Shown piece by piece: positions 59,326-64,000 of a DNA stretch of 64,000 nt. The notes below the pieces were generated by a model, which saw nothing but the letters and a program-made list of their open reading frames with translations, was not told the DNA's origin and did no database searches. A program made the position numbers and the translations under genes. This stretch comes from Hymenopus coronatus (Eukaryota > Arthropoda > Insecta > Mantodea > Hymenopodidae). The stretch spans positions 395,898,632 through 395,962,631 of the forward strand of contig CM060900.1 in NCBI GenBank assembly GCA_030762935.1, read 5' to 3'. Positions within the stretch are counted from its first letter, which is position 1. The number at the start of each line of letters is the position of its first letter.

Positions 59326-59885
59326 ACTTTTATTTATACTTTTAAATTGTACATGTTAGACAGAGATGGTGTCTACTGTATTCTACCCAAATATTCGTTA
59401 CCGTGATTTCACCGCAAATATAAGTTTTGAGACCCGCTGAATTAAAAAAAGGCATTTTTACAAAATGTTCCTGTGTGTTTGTATGTGTGCATGTGGCTTT
59501 GTGTGTGAGTGTGTCTGTCTGTCTGTCTGTCTGTGTTTGTGGACAGCATAGCTCTAAATACCAAACAAGGATGCGACTCGAAGATCTTAGGAAAAGCCCC
59601 CCCACCCCATCTACCCTTTACATGGAACATTTTTCGAAAATGTTTACTCAAAAATGGCTGTATCGATTTTGATCAAAATACCGTATGTTAAGGGTCATGA
59701 CAATTCATATGACAAATAAAATGTAAATATTGCGTTTACAGGGATAGTCTCTCAAGTTCTTCCGATTGACTTTCACGTAACAAGTAAACCGTAAGAGATA
59801 AACAACATCTTACTATACAAATAATGTATATCTCGTTAAAACACTCAATTTATGCCGTTTACATTTTTCTTCTAGAGCGTTTTTA
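59326..59885 (-). mobile_element. R1 repeat family, copy 11 (partial)
   Basis: Inverted relative to copy 10, right ends facing. Blocks: TGTATTCTACCCAAATATTC, GTGATTTCACCGCAAATATA, GGATGCGACTCGAAGATCTT, CTACCCTTTACATGGAACAT, AAAATGGCTGTATCGATTTT and AAGTAAACCGTAAGAGATA. The palindrome region is deleted to AAATACCAAAC. (GT)n and (GTCT)n have expanded at 59465-59536. The left end is missing. Confidence 0.85.
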
Positions 59886-61018
59886 ATGTCCACACATGTC
59901 AACTCACTTACTAGTTAATTAAATACATTTCTTGACTGTTCAGCTGGCCTTAGCCTGTACCTTGTACAAGGCGGAACGTCCTGGAAAAGCGAATTACAGG
60001 AAACTGCCGAAAAAATCTTCTGGAATCGTAATTACACAAACTGCGGAGAAGTTGGTCATATAGGCCTTCTTATGCGGCTACTATTTTCATCGCGCTATTG
60101 TTTTGAGGAGCCGGTCGTTTGAAGACCCAGCTGCGCACGGGCCGGTGCGAGCCCACCGCGTCCCACAGATTCTTGCGTTGTGGTCTTCAATATAATATAC
60201 CAAAATTTTTTGTTCCTTTTTATGTAAATGTGTATTAGGATGAAAGTGTTCGTTTAAACGGTCAAGTATTATAAATTTATAAAATAAATAAACGCTAACA
60301 ATAGGTATGCTTCTTTATTCTGTAAAATGGAAAGCTGAAACCAATGCTTTTCACTAGAAACTAAAACGTTTTTAATGTATGGGTCTAACGTTTTTTCTAT
60401 AAATCAGATACATTTTTTTTGTTTTATATCTTTACAAATTGAATATTGCTCTGGTGCTAGTAGATGTGTTCACTTCAAAATAGTTGCATACCACTCATCT
60501 TAATTTACTTAATATCACTGATATATATGTAGCACACTAAATAGACAACATGTGTCACTTAACTTGCTACACACTTTAAAATATTGTTAAGTATAGAGTG
60601 TGGCATGCGTATTGTCGCATAAGCCACAGCAACTGAAGGAAAAACAAGTATAATTTCAAGCGCTTAGTGCCCTGAAGTTCTGATACGTTTCTACACGATG
60701 CATCGCTTTTCTTCTTCGCAGTATATGAATATAAAGAATGAGGGTGTCAAAAAGTCGGGCGAGTGGAGAAACAATGTCATGCGGTGCGTCAGTTAAACCA
60801 GCTTCATTCATCACTTGCAGGCTATATGAATACCTCTTCTCCTGCCCCATTATTTTGTAAGTTTTCATTTAAATATGAGCCGATGGAATGAAGCATTGAT
60901 CCACCTGCAAGGCATGACGTCAGAATGATAAATTCACTACAGCTCGCGCTCAATTTCTGTAGTGCTTCTCTAGTGCAAAGTTAAATGCAGCTATCAGAAT
61001 TAATTTTTTATTTACGGA
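59886..61018. other. Unassigned DNA
   Basis: A short GC-rich patch (60100-60180) is unassigned. No gene recognised. Confidence 0.5.
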
Positions 61019-61266
61019 CGATCTATAACTGCTATAATTCTCAGCGTCCCATTCTCTATTGGGCGTGAAAGACCGCTTAATTTTTCTCAGAGGTCTCCAT
61101 TAGGATTTAATTTCTGTTGCCTGCCTTAAATTTATCTCACCGAACCAAAGAAAGCTATCCTAAAGATTCTTACGCCCGAAAAACCAATCTTTCTGTGCCG
61201 GGGTTGAACCTGCAACCTCGGGAACCAGAGGAAAGCATGTTACCCCTAGACGACGGAGGACGCCAC
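61019..61266 (-). mobile_element. SINE S1, minus-strand copy
   Basis: CAGCGTCCCATTCTCTATTG, GCGTGAAAGACCGCTTAATT, CTCAGAGGTCTCCATTAGGA, TCTTACGCCCGAAAAACC, and complements of the B box (GGGGTTGAACCTG) and the acceptor end (GACGGAGGACGCC). CTATCAGAAT on the left and GTATTAGAAAT on the right may be the duplication. It lies just upstream of the CR1-group LINE. Confidence 0.82.
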
Positions 61267-61385
61267 ACAGGTATTAGAAATGGTATTGAATAGAAGCGGA
61301 AAATTAAATAGTTAGGCTTACTTGACCAGTCAAATTGCGCTACTGAAGAGTTCTGCATAAGGATAACTCAACAGAGTGTAAAGGT

Positions 61386-61925
61386 ATGAATGTTAGTGAT
61401 CATGAAATAGTAAATAGCAGCAAAGACAATGTTACAATTTCTGAAGTGAACATGACAAATGGAAGTCTTATTACTAGTTCTGAGACATCGAGTGATAAGT
61501 GCGTGTCTGATAGTGAAACTATGAAGAATGATCAAGATTCTTCTTCGTGGGCTGAAGTAACGACGAATAAGAAACTACAAGGACCCAAGAGGCATACAAC
61601 TGAGAAAAAACATGACGTGATATTCGGAGGTAACATTAATGCTAAAGGTTATTATATCAAGACTGTGTAAAAGAAGCTTAATTTGTTTATTTCTAGGTTG
61701 GATCCTACTACTACAGTAGATATGTCAAAATCGCATCTTAAGGATAATTTCCCTGAAGTTGTGTGTGAATCATAAATGCAAATTACCCTGACGCGTATTC
61801 ATCTTTTAAAGTAACAATAAATATGGATAATCTTTAAAAGGCTATGGATCCAAAAGAATGGCCATCAGGGACCTTAGTCGAAAGGTATTTTTTAAAACGA
61901 AAAAAAAAAAAAAAACGATGCTCCG
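61386..61925 (+). pseudogene. LINE ORF1 remnant (RRM-like nucleic-acid-binding protein)
   Basis: ORF1 proteins of this LINE group bind the element's RNA. Reading starts at ATG 61386 with an acidic, Ser/Thr/Asn-rich N-terminal part. After a stop at 61668-61670 (KTV*), the same frame continues FISRLDPTTTVDMSKSHL, which matches the RRM-like block of CR1-group ORF1 proteins. A shift follows near 61770, then YSSFKVTINMDNL, a stop, and DPKEWPSGTLVERYF, matching the usual end of the domain. An A-run at 61898-61916 blurs the ORF1/ORF2 junction. Confidence 0.78.
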
Positions 61926-61934
61926 AAAGAAAGT

Positions 61935-62400
61935 TAAACAGTGTAAATATCACGTTAACTGCAGTAAATGTACAATCATTAAGTAATAAGATATCCCAAC
62001 TGGAAGATTTCACCCAAAAATACGACCCTACTGTACTATGCATTACAGAACTTTATTGTAACGATGAACAAATATATTGCATGAATTTACCTAATTATAA
62101 CTTGATTACTTCATTCTGCAGAAAAAAATATTTATGTGGAGGATGTATAATCTACACTAAAATTGTAGCCAATATGTTACCAACGCTATAAACTGCTCCT
62201 CTTTTGTTACTGAAATGAACTATGAATGTTCCGCAATCAAACTCTCTTCGTCACACCCTCAGTACAATTGCTACATATGTCATTGAACCAAATCTTGGAG
62301 ACCATTTGGCCTTAATTTGCAATACAGATTTAGCTAGTCAAATGGCCTGTGTTGAACTTAAACAAAAGAGTTACAGGTAAATAAATAATGACAGACTAGT
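61935..62400 (+). pseudogene. LINE ORF2 endonuclease remnant with deletion
   Basis: Apurinic/apyrimidinic-type endonuclease that nicks the target in intact elements. TAVNVQSLSNKISQLE (N in the first active-site motif) and CITELYCNDEQ (the E motif) lead to FCRKKYLCGGC. After about 62205 the frame breaks and picks up at IEPNLGDHLALIC in a different frame near 62283. The segment expected between, which carries the YRPP and GDFN catalytic motifs, is absent. A stop follows at YR* (62379). Confidence 0.75.
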
Positions 62401-62959
62401 GAATTTAAGGCAAACTATTAACACTCTTGATTTTAGTGCAATGTATAATTTAAATAATAATATAGATAACATATTTACCAAATTTATGAATATGATTACT
62501 AGCTCTATTGATATTAATTTACCAGTGACAACGGTGACTTATCCAATGCCTAATGCCAGAAAGCGCAAGAGTTGGATTACCCCAACAATCTTAAAAATGA
62601 GTGAAGAACTTATGAATATGTTTGCTTTAATAAAACATTTTCACAGAGAGCCTTTATTATTGCAAACGTATAAAGCGAAAGCGAAAGACTACAGAAACTT
62701 TCGAATGAAAGAAGAAACTATTATGCACTGCAAATAAATAGTTCTCTAAACAAACAAAACCAATTCTTGAATTTGGTAAATAGTAAATTACGCAGAAAAA
62801 TACGTACTGAACGTACTGATCTTGTTCATAATAACAAATTAATAAGTAGCAATGTTGATATTGTTAATATATTCGGGACATATTTCTAACTAGTGTTGAG
62901 AATATGCATTCTAATAATTTCTCTACCAGTGATATCTCTTCGTGCAACAAAGCATCAGC

Positions 62960-62997
<38 letters not shown>

Positions 62998-63190
62998 GTT
63001 TTGTATTTTTTGACTGTGATGATAGTGAAATTATAAAGGCTGCTCAATCACTAAAAAATATCAACAGCGCTGGTATTGATAATATATCTATCAAATTTAT
63101 ACGTGTGATCAGTGACATACTTGCATCTCCCTTAGCGTTTTTATTTAATGTATTGAGAATGGAATATTTCCGTCATCACAGAAACTAACC
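62399..63190 (+). pseudogene. LINE ORF2 linker region
   Basis: Joins endonuclease to reverse transcriptase. RQTINTLDFSAMY and KRKSWITPTILKMSEELMN match the conserved W-T-I region preceding the polymerase. A frameshift near 62735 is followed by NQFLNLVNSKLRRKIR, another break near 62889, then SLKNINSAGIDNISIKF, the start of the reverse transcriptase. An (AAT)n at 62961-62998 has expanded inside the frame. Confidence 0.75.
62961..62998 (+). repeat. (AAT)n within LINE coding remnant
   Basis: About 12 AAT units reading as poly-Asn in the linker region. Confidence 0.95.
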
Positions 63191-63204
63191 CTAGTTATAC
63201 CTAT

Positions 63205-63206
63205 AT

Positions 63207-63239
<33 letters not shown>

Positions 63240-63240
63240 A
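63205..63240 (+). repeat. (TA)n within LINE coding remnant
   Basis: An ATACATAT then (TA)n run at the position where intact proteins continue from IPIY to the KGD motif. Confidence 0.92.
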
Positions 63241-64000
63241 AAGGTGATACCAGTAATGTAAAGAATTACAGGCCCATATCGTTATTAAGCACAATATCCA
63301 AGATATTCAAACGTCTTTTGTACAATAGAATGCTTGATTTTATATTGAAATTTGATTTAATTACTCCTGATCAACATGGTTTTCTTCCTGGAAAATCTAC
63401 GGGAACTGCCTTATATGAACTTAACAACTGTGTATATAAAAGCCTTGATAAGGGTAAACATGTAGCCGTATTATATTTTGATTTATCTAAGGCCTTCGAT
63501 AGTTTGGATATTAATTATATTGCTTTAAAGTTAGAAGCCTTAGAAATCAGAAGCTGTTTCTTAAACTTTTCAAAATCATATCTATCCAATCGTAGGATTT
63601 GCATAAAAATTAATGACACGTTTTCTGATAATTTCGATATGCGTATGGGAGTCCCATAGGGCTCGATACTCGGCCCTTTAATATTTTTATTATATATTAA
63701 TGATTTATCAGAATATATAGATGTGGGAAATGTTTTAATTTATGCTGATGACACCTCTATTACTGTTTGTTCCGATGTATATGACGCTTTATTAGACAGA
63801 ATCAAAGTAGTTGACTCTCACTTTAAATTGTGGTATGATAATAATTAACTAATAGTTAATATTGAAAAAACTGTGGGTCTAAAATTAATAAATAAATTAG
63901 TTGATACTACTCTAAATGTACAATTTGAGAATAAATTGATCCAAAGTCAACAAAGTTCAACATTTCTTGGACTATATATGGATAATTTATTAACCTGGAA
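63241..64000 (+). pseudogene. LINE reverse transcriptase remnant (3' end beyond window)
   Basis: Motifs in order: KNYRPISLLSTISKIFKRLL, DQHGFLPGKSTGTAL, LYFDLSKAFDSL (first catalytic Asp), MGVP-stop-GSILGPLIFLLYINDL with a TAG at 63657-63659 where Gln is expected, LIYADDTSI (catalytic ADD), a stop at 63846-63848, then VNIEKTVGLKL. The preceding (TA)n at about 63205-63240 splits the IPIY...GD motif and shifts the frame. Otherwise the order is complete to the window edge. Confidence 0.88.

Larger units (their letters stand above)
61300..64000 (+). mobile_element. Degraded CR1-group LINE, running off the window
   Basis: A two-ORF non-LTR retrotransposon on the plus strand: ORF1 remnant, apurinic-type endonuclease, linker and reverse transcriptase, in the usual order. 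Best placed in the broad CR1/L2/Daphne-like group from the ORF1 RRM-like block, the endonuclease start and the reverse transcriptase motifs. Several stops, frameshifts and an internal endonuclease deletion show it is dead. The 5' boundary is uncertain and the 3' end is beyond 64000. Confidence 0.85.

Noticed and set aside
1..64000. CRISPR array, operon or bacterial element
   Set aside because: Regular spacer-repeat arrays and ribosome-binding sites are absent; the content is that of an animal nuclear genome.

Overview
This looks like intergenic, repeat-rich DNA from a large animal genome, most likely an arthropod and possibly an insect. That placement is inferred from the mix of tRNA-derived SINEs, Jockey-like and CR1-group LINE remnants and mariner remnants in AT-rich DNA. 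I recognise no host protein-coding gene, no genuine tRNA gene and no CRISPR or bacterial-style operon. Almost every open frame here is a chance frame, a microsatellite translation, or a piece of a retroelement or transposon.

Layout. 0-6 kb: mostly unique AT-rich DNA with a 717-bp inverted-repeat element (935-1651) and the first copy of a recurrent noncoding family that I call R1. 6-18 kb: scattered tRNA-derived SINEs of at least five types, including a rearranged copy at 7.2 kb, a GC-rich island (12.55-13.31 kb) and an internally deleted mariner (16414-16977). 18-27 kb: a purine tract, R1 copy 2, a second short mariner derivative (21529-22098) next to an AAT microsatellite, then about 4.8 kb with nothing assignable. 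27-38.3 kb: R1 copies 3 to 8, five of them packed into 6.3 kb in changing orientation, with two SINEs between. 39.5-41.3 kb: a SINE beside a 5'-truncated Jockey-like LINE on the minus strand whose 3' region carries two sequences resembling the internal promoter region of 5S rRNA. 41-54 kb: more SINEs, including a nested stack (R1 copy 9 interrupted by a MITE-like element and by a SINE), then a long purine tract. 54-61 kb: unassigned DNA, R1 copies 10 and 11, and one more SINE. 61.3-64 kb: a degraded CR1-group LINE (ORF1, endonuclease, reverse transcriptase) running off the window edge.

The repeats relate to one another. Intact LINEs of the Jockey and CR1 types could have supplied the reverse transcriptase that moved the SINEs: target-site duplications are visible at 10840/11131, 48468/48750 and 49862/50146. 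The mariner remnants would have needed a transposase from elsewhere. The most interesting candidates are the R1 family (at least 11 copies, 0.5-1.1 kb, no coding capacity, complementary decamers near both ends and a conserved internal palindrome) and the LINE with tandem 5S-like modules.
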